This document shows, piece by piece, positions 1-5,422 of a stretch of DNA of 7,392 bases. The notes below the pieces were generated by a model that saw only the letters and a list, made by a program, of their open reading frames with translations, did not search any database and was not told where the DNA came from. A program made the translations under genes and the position numbers. Position 1 is the first letter of the stretch, and the number at the start of each line of letters is the position of its first letter. The DNA is from an uncultured Clostridia bacterium (GTDB lineage: Bacteria; Bacillota; Clostridia; Oscillospirales; CAG-272): NCBI GenBank assembly GCA_947627815.1, contig CANQXN010000083.1, forward strand, positions 1 through 7,392. Reading direction: 5' to 3'.

Positions 1-276
1 ATCGGCCACAAGAATCGCGGCGTCCACATCGGCCATGGCGGCGCCGACCGTCTTGACCATATAGCTCCCCAGCGAGGTTTTGGGCTTGTGCATCCCCGGG
101 GTATCGAGAAACACAAACTGACTTTCCCCCCGGGTCAGAATGCCGGTGATGCGGTTTCTCGTCGTCTGCGGCTTTTTGGATACAATCGAAATTTTTTCGC
201 CGAGCAGGGCGTTTAAAAGGGTGGATTTTCCCACATTGGGGCGCCCCACGATCGCAAGATAACCTGTTTTTTTCAT
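1..276 (-). CDS. era: GTPase Era, N-terminal 92 residues (cut by window edge)
   Basis: Era is a GTP-binding protein that binds the 3' end of 16S rRNA and acts in 30S subunit maturation. The visible part is the start of the GTPase domain: an N terminus reading MKKTGYLAIVGRPNVGKST, with the Walker A/G1 motif GRPNVGKS at residues 11-18, the Era-type switch KPQTTRNR at 35-42 and G3 motif DTPG at 58-61, followed by MHKPK. The KPQTTRNR plus DTPGMHKPK combination separates Era from Der, TrmE and other small GTPases. The NKxD motif and the C-terminal KH domain lie beyond the window. The ATG at 276-274 overlaps the ybeY stop (ATGA, 4 bases), so translation is probably coupled to ybeY. The B. subtilis neighbours dgkA and cdd are absent between ybeY and era. 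Confidence 0.95.
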   Translation of the reverse strand, partial: MKKTGYLAIVGRPNVGKSTLLNALLGEKISIVSKKPQTTRNRITGILTRGESQFVFLDTPGMHKPKTSLGSYMVKTVGAAMADVDAAILVAD

Positions 277-758
277 TCCTTTTGCTCCTTTTGTTCCGGT
301 CGGTTCAGCCCCATGCGGGCAAGGATTTTTTCCTGCCGGTCAAACATTTCGCTCTCTTCCGCCTTGCCTTCCTCGTGGTCATACCCCAACAGGTGCAGGA
401 CCGAATGGACGGTGAGAAAGGCAAGCTCCCGTTCAAAGCTGTGGCCGTAGGCTTCGGCCTGCGCCGCCGCCCGCTCGAGAGAAATGACGATATCGCCGAG
501 CGCGGCGGCCTCGCCGTCCTCAAAATCCTCGTCAAAAAGCGGAAACGATAACACATCCGTGGGGCGGTCGATGCCGCGATGCGTCTTGTTCAGAAGAGCG
601 ATTTCGTCATCGTCCACAAAGCTCACCGAAACCTCGGCGGGGCGGTCAAACTGTTCAAACGCCAGCGCTTCTTTCACGGCCTGCCGCACCAGCTTCCGAT
701 GAGCCGCTGTCACAGGCACCTGTTTTTGCCGGTTGTCAATGTCGATTTTATGTCTCAT
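273..758 (-). CDS. ybeY: Endoribonuclease YbeY (rRNA maturation factor)
   Basis: YbeY is a zinc-dependent single-strand endoribonuclease involved in 16S rRNA 3'-end processing and 70S ribosome quality control. The 161-residue product has the usual family length. It carries the UPF0054 metal-binding signature HSVLHLLGYDH, with His118, His122 and His128 spaced H-x3-H-x5-H. It also has the upstream conserved blocks TDVLSFP (about 67-73) and LGDIVIS (about 87-93). The C-terminal tail is charged (RPEQKEQKE). The ATG at 758 has AAGGA only 2 bases upstream, with a stronger GGAAGG farther up. It sits 47 bases after phoH and overlaps era by 4 bases, the usual phoH-ybeY-era association. The pgpH (yqfF) gene often found between phoH and ybeY in Firmicutes is missing. 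Confidence 0.96.
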   Translation of the reverse strand: MRHKIDIDNRQKQVPVTAAHRKLVRQAVKEALAFEQFDRPAEVSVSFVDDDEIALLNKTHRGIDRPTDVLSFPLFDEDFEDGEAAALGDIVISLERAAAQAEAYGHSFERELAFLTVHSVLHLLGYDHEEGKAEESEMFDRQEKILARMGLNRPEQKEQKE

Positions 759-805
759 ATTCCTTTTTGCCGCAAGCGGCCTTCCTTTTTTGATTTTTTT
801 GAATT

Positions 806-1831
806 TTATTTTCCCTTGTCCTTGACGGCGCCAAAGCGATAGGCGGGATCCTGCCGCCGCGTTTTCTGCTCGGCCATCTCCCGGTCGTGCTTTTCGTAAG
901 CGGTGATGATCTTCTGCACCAGCCGATGGCGCACCACATCTTTTTCGGTGAAATAGTGGATGCCGATGTCCTCAATGCCCTCCAAAATCTTGAGCGCCTC
1001 TTTCAGGCCGCTGACCCTGCCGTAGGGCAGATCGGTCTGGGTGATGTCGCCGGTGACGACCGCTTTGGCGTTGCTGCCCAAGCGGGTCAGGAACATTTTC
1101 ATCTGTTCCGGCGTGGTGTTCTGCGCCTCATCGAGAATGATAAAGCTGTCGTCCAGCGTCCGCCCGCGCATATAGGCGAGCGGCGCAATTTCAATGACAT
1201 TTTTCTCGGCGTTGCGCGCGTATCCTTCCGCCCCCATCATCTCATAGAGCGCGTCATACAGCGGCCGCAGATAGGGATCGATCTTGCTCTGCAAATCGCC
1301 GGGGAGATAGCCCAAGCGTTCGCCGGCTTCCACCGCCGGACGGGTCAGGACGATGCGGGAGACTTCCCGCCGCCGCAAGGCCGCCACCGCCATGGCCACC
1401 GCTAAAAAGGTCTTGCCGGTACCGGCGGGTCCCACGCCGAATACGACCGTGTTATGGGCGATTTTTTCGACATATTTGCTCTGTCCGATGGTTTTGGCTT
1501 TGATGGGGCGTCCTTTGGCGGTCAGGCAGATACAGCCCTGCTCCAGCGTCTGAAATTCTTCCTCTTCGCCGTTTTCCACCATATCGATCACCGTTTCGGT
1601 ACACTGCTCGTTGATGTCCTGCCCCAAAGCGGCTCGCTGTTTCAAGCAGACCAGCGTGCGATAGGCGCCGTCCACGGCGCTTTCCTCGCCCGAAATGGCG
1701 ATCACGCCCTCTTTTTGATAGATTTTGACGCCGAAATGCCGTTCGATCAGCAGGGCGTTGCTGTCGTAAGCGCCGAACAGCACCACCGCCTGATCGGCGG
1801 TATCGGTCACAAATGTTTTTTCCGTCATCAT
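806..1831 (-). CDS. phoH: PhoH-family ATPase (PhoH/YbeZ type)
   Basis: This is a PhoH/YbeZ-type cytoplasmic P-loop ATPase, a family associated with YbeY and thought to help in RNA processing, possibly as a helicase-like partner. The 341-residue product has an N-terminal domain (about 1-100, with the single-strand nucleic-acid-binding-like stretch LIERHFGVKIYQKEGVIAISG), Walker A GPAGTGKT at 134-141, the PhoH motif LTRPAVEAGERLGYLPGDL at about 162-180, Walker B FIILDEAQN at 230-238, and VVTGDITQTDLP at about 258-269. The C-terminal tail is basic. The start at 1831 (ATGATG) is preceded by GAGGAAAGG about 11 bases away; the second ATG is a possible alternative. A 120-base gap to yqfD upstream holds no gene I can support and no convincing promoter. 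It is most likely cotranscribed with ybeY and era. Confidence 0.95.
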   Translation of the reverse strand: MMTEKTFVTDTADQAVVLFGAYDSNALLIERHFGVKIYQKEGVIAISGEESAVDGAYRTLVCLKQRAALGQDINEQCTETVIDMVENGEEEEFQTLEQGCICLTAKGRPIKAKTIGQSKYVEKIAHNTVVFGVGPAGTGKTFLAVAMAVAALRRREVSRIVLTRPAVEAGERLGYLPGDLQSKIDPYLRPLYDALYEMMGAEGYARNAEKNVIEIAPLAYMRGRTLDDSFIILDEAQNTTPEQMKMFLTRLGSNAKAVVTGDITQTDLPYGRVSGLKEALKILEGIEDIGIHYFTEKDVVRHRLVQKIITAYEKHDREMAEQKTRRQDPAYRFGAVKDKGK

Positions 1832-1951
1832 TTTGTTTTCTGCCTTTCCTCGCCTTTGCCCCGTCTTGTCGACCGCCGGCGATGGCGCCGCGAAAAAGCG
1901 CCGATTTTTCTTTTTTCGCTGTCAAGCAGGGCGGCGTCTTTTGTCAGCGTC

Positions 1952-3112
1952 TTATTCCACAAGTGGTCTGTTTTCGGCGATATCTTCCACGATACGGTAA
2001 AGGGCGTAAAGCGTCACCTTGTCCCCGTCAACCGAGACGCTGATCTTGCAGGAAAGGAGTTCCCCCCGGGCAAGCACTTCGCCCAGCGCCGCTCTGGCCG
2101 CCTCCGACGCCTCCGCTTCACTGCGCTTTCGTTCGGTAAAAACGAAGGGACGGTATTCCACCGTTTTCACCCACAAAGGCAGCGGAATCCTGCCGAACAG
2201 CATGATCCTTTCCTTCTTTTCTATTCTATCACAATTGGCAGGCAAATTTCCACTGTATTTTTTAACTTTTTTTGATTTTGTAAAAAAAATCAGCGTTTTT
2301 TCCGAGATCACCTCGCCGGTATAGCTTTTTTCGCTGACCGCAAACGGTTCTGTGATCGTGATCTCGTTTAAGGTCTCGGCAAACACCCGGCCGGCGGCGG
2401 GCTGATAGATGTATTGCCCGTTGCGCAGAAGATTGACCCCGGAAATGAGCAAGGCGCCTTCGTTGACGACCTGTCCCTCCTTCACTTCCGCCACCCCGGA
2501 CACAAGTTCCACCCGGCGGATGACGCCGCTCTTTTTCGCACTGACATTGGAGGGGAGAAGCGGCGCCGCCGTCTCGCCTTTGCCGTCATATTCCACCACA
2601 TCGACTTCCATGCGGTTGCCCGAGAGGTTTAGAGCCATCCAGGCCAGCGATTCATTGTGCATGACACAGCGGTTGGCGACGGTGCGCGGATCAAGATCCC
2701 CCACATAGACCCCTTCAAACACCCCTTCCTCGGCCAGCATGGCCAGCACTTCCCCATCGCTCAGCCGGCTGTTGCCGACAATATCGATCTGCCAGAGAAA
2801 GCGCCCGGAAAAAAGGGGCAGGGCGATCATGGCGGCAAGCCCCAAAAGAAGCCCCCACCGCCCCTTCAAAGCGGCAAGTTTGGCCGGCAGTCCGCAAAAG
2901 GTCACAGAGACAGGGGCAAGCCCCGCGGCACGCAAGTGCCGCAGCGCCTTCTTTTTGGCAAAGGAAAGCACCGAAAAACTCGCCGTTTGTCCCTTGACCC
3001 GCAAGCGGTAACAGGAAAAATCGGCGCCGACAAGACAGTTGGCCAGGGCGGTGGGGTTTTCCGCCGTGATCCTGAAACTGCCGACAAGCCAGAGAAAAAG
3101 CGAAAAGAACAT
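1952..3112 (-). CDS. yqfD: Sporulation protein YqfD
   Basis: The 386-residue product matches the YqfD sporulation protein family, whose members are sigma-E controlled in B. subtilis. Visible features are a short N-terminal region with family-like G.F.I.. pattern (LVGSFRITAENP), a cytoplasmic-like basic stretch (FAKKKALRHLRAAGL), one transmembrane helix at about 86-107 (WGLLLGLAAMIALPLFSGRF), then IDIVGNSRLSDGEVLAMLAEEG, a POTRA/FtsQ-like module, and a long extracytoplasmic region containing GVAEVKEGQVVNEGALLISG (lipoyl/barrel-sandwich-like beta strands). The C terminus is mixed charged (TERKRSEAEASEAARAALGE). The ATG at 3112 overlaps the yqfC stop by one base (TAATG), with GGGGGGAAGG just upstream. 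Its role is inferred from the family: YqfC/YqfD act in the mother cell during engulfment-stage sporulation, but the biochemical function is not established. Confidence 0.92.
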   Translation of the reverse strand: MFFSLFLWLVGSFRITAENPTALANCLVGADFSCYRLRVKGQTASFSVLSFAKKKALRHLRAAGLAPVSVTFCGLPAKLAALKGRWGLLLGLAAMIALPLFSGRFLWQIDIVGNSRLSDGEVLAMLAEEGVFEGVYVGDLDPRTVANRCVMHNESLAWMALNLSGNRMEVDVVEYDGKGETAAPLLPSNVSAKKSGVIRRVELVSGVAEVKEGQVVNEGALLISGVNLLRNGQYIYQPAAGRVFAETLNEITITEPFAVSEKSYTGEVISEKTLIFFTKSKKVKKYSGNLPANCDRIEKKERIMLFGRIPLPLWVKTVEYRPFVFTERKRSEAEASEAARAALGEVLARGELLSCKISVSVDGDKVTLYALYRIVEDIAENRPLVE

Positions 3113-3375
3113 TATTCCTTCCCCCCTTCCAGCGTCACCGCGTCGATGCGGCCGGTAATACGCATTTCATCGGGATAAAAGGATTTTAAAGAAAGCCCCG
3201 CGCCGCAAATGGCCACCGCGCCGGCGCGGGTCTTGAGCCGCACCAGCGCTTCTTCATAGGTGAGGACGCAGAGCGCGCCGCTCACCCGAACTTCTCTCTT
3301 GGCATAGAGCGTCACCAAAAAAGGATCGCTCAAAGGTTCCCGCTCCGGACGGGAAGCGTGAAAGGATACCTTCAT
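3112..3375 (-). CDS. yqfC: Sporulation protein YqfC (YabP/YqfC family)
   Basis: This 87-residue protein immediately precedes yqfD. Its sequence pattern fits the small all-beta YabP/YqfC family: DPFLVTLYAKREVRVSGALCVLTYEEALVRLK has the family-like order of a conserved turn before 'V.G...VL.Y..e.i.i.t', followed by a short strand GAVAICGAGLSLKSFYPDEMRITGRIDAVTLE. No signal peptide or membrane segment is visible. The ATG at 3375-3373 is preceded by AAGAGG with about 8 bases of spacing. It is the first gene of the minus-strand operon and reads away from a sigma-E-like promoter at 3413-3439. In B. subtilis yqfC and yqfD belong to the sigma-E regulon, which agrees with this. The precise function is unknown. 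Confidence 0.9.
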   Translation of the reverse strand: MKVSFHASRPEREPLSDPFLVTLYAKREVRVSGALCVLTYEEALVRLKTRAGAVAICGAGLSLKSFYPDEMRITGRIDAVTLEGGKE

Positions 3376-3399
3376 ATTTTTTCCTCTTTTTCATAAAAT
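3372..3399 (+). promoter_or_regulatory. Candidate sigma-E promoter for the ylbJ-like gene
   Basis: On the plus strand, TCATATT (3372-3378) matches the sigma-E -35 consensus KMATATT at every position. After 13 bases comes CATAAAAT (3392-3399), which differs from CATACAHT only at position 5. A start near 3406 would place the GGAGGTGA ribosome site (3420-3427) about 14 bases into the message. The spacer is one base shorter than the usual 14, and the region is T-rich, so a chance match cannot be excluded. In B. subtilis ylbJ is a sigma-E gene, which supports the reading. The -35 box overlaps the yqfC start codon on the other strand. Confidence 0.55.
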
Positions 3400-3412
3400 G
3401 GGATATCTTATC

Positions 3413-3439
3413 TGTATGTGGAGGTGAGCCTATTCATGC
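3413..3439 (-). promoter_or_regulatory. Candidate sigma-E promoter for the yqfC operon
   Basis: On the minus strand, GCATGAA (3439-3433) is followed after exactly 14 bases by CATACAGA (3418-3411). The B. subtilis sigma-E consensus is about KMATATT-N14-CATACAHT, so the -35 box keeps GCAT and the -10 box keeps CATACA in full. A start site about 7-8 bases downstream would give a leader of roughly 30 bases before the yqfC ATG, with its AAGAGG ribosome site inside. The match, the spacing, and the known sigma-E control of yqfC in B. subtilis agree. Transcription is not shown by the sequence. Confidence 0.6.
3420..3427 (+). promoter_or_regulatory. Strong Shine-Dalgarno whose nearest ATG is out of frame with the ylbJ-like gene
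   Basis: GGAGGTGA is a near-perfect anti-16S match. The nearest ATG (3436-3438) reads ATG CCC TGA and ends at once. In the frame of the ylbJ-like gene the first codons after the site are ATT (3432, 7 bases after GGAGG) and CTG (3441). The site shows that ribosomes are meant to load here rather than at TTG 3474 or ATG 3477. Confidence 0.7.
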
Positions 3440-3473
3440 CCTGACACGGCGGGCGCGCCTTGCCGCCCTGCCT

Positions 3474-4379
3474 TTGATGCTGGTTTGTCTTTTACTGTTT
3501 TGCCTCTTGCTTCTGAAAGCGCCGCTTGCCAAAAGCACGGCGGCGGAAGCGCTGGCTTTTTGCGGCGTTTCTTTGGCGCCCTCTCTCTTTCCCGCCGCCG
3601 TTTTGGGGCGCTTTCTCACCCTGTCGGGCGTTTTTGCGGGCGAAAACCGCCTTGTCAAAAAGATCGCCGGCCTCTTCGGCCTTTCGCCCGCCGCCCTGCC
3701 CGCCTTGGCCGCCGGGCTGGTCTGCGGGTTTCCGATGGGCGCCTTCTGCGCCTATGCCTTGGCGGAGGACGGCGTTCTTTCGCCCCGTGAAGCGGCGCAT
3801 GTCTCGGCGTTTGCCAACAACGCGGGGCTTGCGTTTTTGTTGGGTAGCGTCGGCCCGATGTTCGGCGGCGTCCGCCGGGGTGTTACCCTTTTTGCCGCGC
3901 AGACGCTTGCCTCTCTTGCCGTCGGTATGCTGACCGCCAAACGCGCAAGGCCGAAGAAAGGCGTGAAAGCGCAAAACACCGCCCCGCCGCCCCCGGCCTT
4001 TCAAGAAAGCCGATCGTCTCTTGCGCTTTTGTCCGACTGTGTGGGGCAGAGCGCGCAGGCCATGCTCACCGTGACGGGGTTTGTGGTCTTTTTCTCGGTG
4101 ACCTCTGCCCTCTTTTTTAGTCTGCCGGGGCTTGCCCCTGCCCGTCTGCCCCTCTCGCTGTTTTTGGAGCCGACCGCCGCCTGCCGTCTTGTGGCGGCGT
4201 CGAGCCTTTTGCCGCGCACGGCCTTGTCGCTTGCCGGCTTTGCGCTCGGCTTTTCCGGGCTTTCCGTCCTCATGCAGTCGGTCGCCCTCTCCCACTCTTC
4301 CCTGCCGTTTTGGCCGACGCTGGCCGTTCGCCTTGCCATCGCCGCTCTCACCGCCTGCCTCGCTTTTGCCATGGGATAA
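3474..4379 (+). CDS. ylbJ: YlbJ-like sporulation integral membrane protein (nucleoside-recognition/Gate family)
   Basis: The product is a hydrophobic multispanning membrane protein, at least 301 residues. Landmarks counted from 3474: first membrane helix at about 2-15, GVSLAPSLFPAAVL (31-44), GLVCGFPMGAFCAYALAEDG (81-100), AFANNAGLAFLLGSVGP (112-128), a hydrophilic loop at about 155-182, more helices from about 195, and GFSGLSVLMQ (259-268). The SLFP, G.P.GA, FANN.G..F..G.VG and GFSGLSV.Q motifs in this order are typical of YlbJ and related Gate-domain proteins of spore formers; YlbJ is a sigma-E-controlled protein needed for heat-resistant spores in B. subtilis. The start is uncertain. TTG 3474 and ATG 3477 have no ribosome site, while the open frame continues upstream as I-H-A-L-T-R-R-A-R-L-A-A-L-P-L from a strong Shine-Dalgarno at 3420-3427. 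A true start near 3432-3441 (310-315 residues) is likely. It is divergent from yqfC. Confidence 0.7.
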   Translation: MMLVCLLLFCLLLLKAPLAKSTAAEALAFCGVSLAPSLFPAAVLGRFLTLSGVFAGENRLVKKIAGLFGLSPAALPALAAGLVCGFPMGAFCAYALAEDGVLSPREAAHVSAFANNAGLAFLLGSVGPMFGGVRRGVTLFAAQTLASLAVGMLTAKRARPKKGVKAQNTAPPPPAFQESRSSLALLSDCVGQSAQAMLTVTGFVVFFSVTSALFFSLPGLAPARLPLSLFLEPTAACRLVAASSLLPRTALSLAGFALGFSGLSVLMQSVALSHSSLPFWPTLAVRLAIAALTACLAFAMG

Positions 4380-4685
4380 GAAAGAAAACCGCCCTGACAG
4401 TTCCGGCATCCTGCCGTACACCTTGTGAAAAAAACCGAAAAAATGAGAAATGAGGAAAGAAATATATATATCAAATATAAGAAATAAAGTAAAAAACAAA
4501 AGAAAATCAAGCAGTCTCGCCACAGTCACCAAAGGCTTGGGCGCCTCCTATATTGGTAGTGTCGGCGGATTTTTTTGCCGACTAAGATTTCCCATGTTTA
4601 GAGACCAGCGGAACATGGGTAAAATAATACCGGAAATGAAAACGCAAGGGAAGGCATCGCTTTCCCGGAGAGGAAACCCATAACA
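4380..4685 (+). other. 306-base gap: A-rich patch plus structured leader of mazF
   Basis: No gene with good support lies here. From 4420 to 4510 the plus strand is A-rich and purine-rich, unlike the flanking GC-rich genes. From 4533 on there are successive inverted repeats: AGGC/GCCT (4533-4546, weak), GTCGGC/GCCGAC (4561-4582), CCCATGTT/AACATGGG (4591-4619) and GGGAA/TTCCC (4648-4666). The last ends directly against the GGAGAGG ribosome site (4667-4673) of mazF. A short stem CGGCA/TGCCG (4404-4416) follows the ylbJ-like gene but has no T-run, so it is not a standard terminator. An open frame at 4450-4683 (77 codons) has no ribosome site, AGA/ATA-rich codons and no resemblance I recognise to an antitoxin; I do not call it a gene. 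None of the riboswitch core motifs I checked (TPP, SAM, cobalamin, T-box, fluoride, c-di-GMP, glycine) is visible. Confidence 0.5.
4591..4619 (+). repeat. Perfect 8-bp inverted repeat upstream of mazF (operator or RNA hairpin)
   Basis: CCCATGTT at 4591-4598 is repeated inverted as AACATGGG at 4612-4619 with 13 bases between. A weak sigma-A-like pair, TTTAGA (4597-4602) and TAAAAT (4620-4625), 17 bases apart, sits across it. The repeat could therefore be an operator over the mazF promoter. If transcription starts farther upstream it would instead form a hairpin in the leader RNA. Both readings are inference. Confidence 0.45.
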
Positions 4686-5114
4686 ATGACTGTAAAACGA
4701 GGAGATATTTTTTATGCCGATTTAAGCCCTGTGGTGGGCAGTGAACAAGGCGGCCTGCGCCCTGTCTTAATCGTACAGAACGATGTGGGCAACCGTTACA
4801 GCCCCACGGTGATCGCCGCCGCCATTACCAGCCGTTTGGGCAAAAACAAACTGCCGACACACATCGACATTCAGCGCGCCGATACGGTGGATACCGATGT
4901 TTTCGGTTTAGCCAAAGATTCCGTGATCCTTTTGGAGCAGATCCGCACGCTGGACAAAAAGCGCCTGAAGGAAAAAATGGGGCATTTGGACGATCGCCTG
5001 ATGCGGCAGGTCAACGATGCCATCTCCATATCCTTCGGCCTTGACACCTCCCGTCCCGAAGCCGAAGCCGTGGCGGCGGACATCAAGCTGCCGGAAAAGC
5101 CGCTTGTCTCCTGA
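4686..5114 (+). CDS. mazF: MazF/PemK-type mRNA endoribonuclease toxin (EndoA/NdoA-like)
   Basis: This is a type II toxin family member that cleaves mRNA at short specific sequences in the cytoplasm. The 142-residue product begins MTVKRGDIFYADLSPVVGSE and contains GGLRPVLIVQNDVGN and SPTVIAAAIT. Arg25 and Thr48 are at the same numbers as the catalytic Arg25 and Thr48 of B. subtilis MazF/EndoA. LPTHIDI and LLEQIRTLDKKRLKEKMGHLD complete the fold. B. subtilis MazF is about 116 residues; this one has an extra acidic tail of about 25 residues (TSRPEAEAVAADIKLPEKPLVS region). ATG at 4686 has GGAGAGG 12 bases upstream, a rather long spacing. No ribbon-helix-helix or AbrB-like MazE antitoxin gene lies directly upstream or downstream, so the toxin looks orphan here; an antitoxin elsewhere or housekeeping use is possible. 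Confidence 0.92.
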   Translation: MTVKRGDIFYADLSPVVGSEQGGLRPVLIVQNDVGNRYSPTVIAAAITSRLGKNKLPTHIDIQRADTVDTDVFGLAKDSVILLEQIRTLDKKRLKEKMGHLDDRLMRQVNDAISISFGLDTSRPEAEAVAADIKLPEKPLVS

Positions 5115-5120
5115 CAAGCG
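5101..5120 (+). repeat. 8-bp hairpin enclosing the mazF stop codon
   Basis: CGCTTGTC (5101-5108) and GACAAGCG (5113-5120) form a perfect 8-bp stem with a TCCT loop; the mazF TGA (5112-5114) lies at the loop/stem junction. There is no following T-run, so it is not a standard intrinsic terminator. It may protect the 3' end or weakly terminate transcription. Confidence 0.5.
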
Positions 5121-5182
5121 TCCGCCTGTGGGAAAAGCCGCACAAAATGCCCAAAAGAAGAGAAAAACTTCCTTTTCACGCC

Positions 5183-5211
5183 TTGACAAAAGGGGAGCGC
5201 CATGGTATAAT
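5183..5211 (+). promoter_or_regulatory. Consensus sigma-A promoter of the SCIFF operon (extended -10)
   Basis: TTGACA (5183-5188) and TATAAT (5206-5211) are both perfect, with the ideal 17-base spacer. A TG at 5203-5204, one base before the -10 box, gives an extended -10 element. Start near 5218 would give a leader of about 39 bases before the SCIFF ATG. It predicts strong vegetative expression of the SCIFF precursor independent of mazF. Confidence 0.9.
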
Positions 5212-5256
5212 AAAGCAACTGTGATTTTTTGTTGAAAAAGGAAGGAAGCAGCGACG

Positions 5257-5412
5257 ATGAAACGGATCAAGACTTTGGAAACCAGAAACCTCTGCGACAG
5301 CGCGAAAAACGGCGGATGCGGCGAGTGCCAGACCTCCTGCCAATCGGCTTGCAAGACCAGTTGCGGTATTGCCAATCAGGCCTGCGAAAACAAAAACGCG
5401 CAAGAGAAATAA
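5257..5412 (+). CDS. scfA: SCIFF ranthipeptide precursor (six-cysteine family; 7 Cys here)
   Basis: This small gene encodes 51 residues, beginning MKRIKTLETRNLCDSAKNGG and continuing with the family core CGECQTSCQSACKTSC (residues 21-36) and GIANQACEN. SCIFF peptides are ribosomally made and post-translationally modified peptides in which a partner radical SAM enzyme links Cys sulfur to Thr carbon (gamma-thioether). Cysteines are at 13, 21, 24, 28, 32, 36 and 43, one more than the 'six in forty-five' name implies. Thr26 and Thr34, each lying between core cysteines, are plausible acceptors. No transporter or protease gene is nearby in the window, and a signal peptide is absent. The ATG follows an AAGGAAGG site about 10 bases upstream. 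A strong promoter lies just before it and its maturase follows after a hairpin. The peptide's biological role is not settled. Confidence 0.95.
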   Translation: MKRIKTLETRNLCDSAKNGGCGECQTSCQSACKTSCGIANQACENKNAQEK

Positions 5413-5422
5413 AAACCCTACT

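Noticed and set aside
769..780. Palindrome GCCGCAAGCGGC followed by a T-rich run, resembling a plus-strand terminator
   Set aside because: It lies between two minus-strand genes, with no plus-strand gene to terminate; on the minus strand there is no T-run after it.
1903..1925. TTGACA on the minus strand (1925-1920) in the yqfD-phoH gap as a housekeeping promoter for phoH-ybeY-era
   Set aside because: At 16-18 bases downstream the sequence is GC-rich (GGCGCT region) with no acceptable -10 box.
1452..1925. A 157-codon minus-strand open frame overlapping the start of phoH
   Set aside because: Most of it reads through phoH in another frame and gives an Arg/Gly-rich nonsense-like product.
4404..4416. 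Stem CGGCA/TGCCG after the ylbJ-like gene as a terminator
   Set aside because: Only 5 bp and followed by TACACCTTGTG, no T-run.
3492..4532. A 346-codon minus-strand open frame opposite the ylbJ-like gene
   Set aside because: It is a low-complexity Arg/Lys/Gly-rich shadow of the GC-rich ylbJ-like coding sequence; the plus-strand product has clear membrane helices and family motifs.
4450..4683. A 77-codon open frame just before mazF, tempting as an antitoxin gene
   Set aside because: No ribosome site, AGA/ATA-rich codons unlike the neighbours, it contains the inverted repeats of the leader, and its product resembles no MazE-type (AbrB or ribbon-helix-helix) pattern I know. A homologue search could overturn this.
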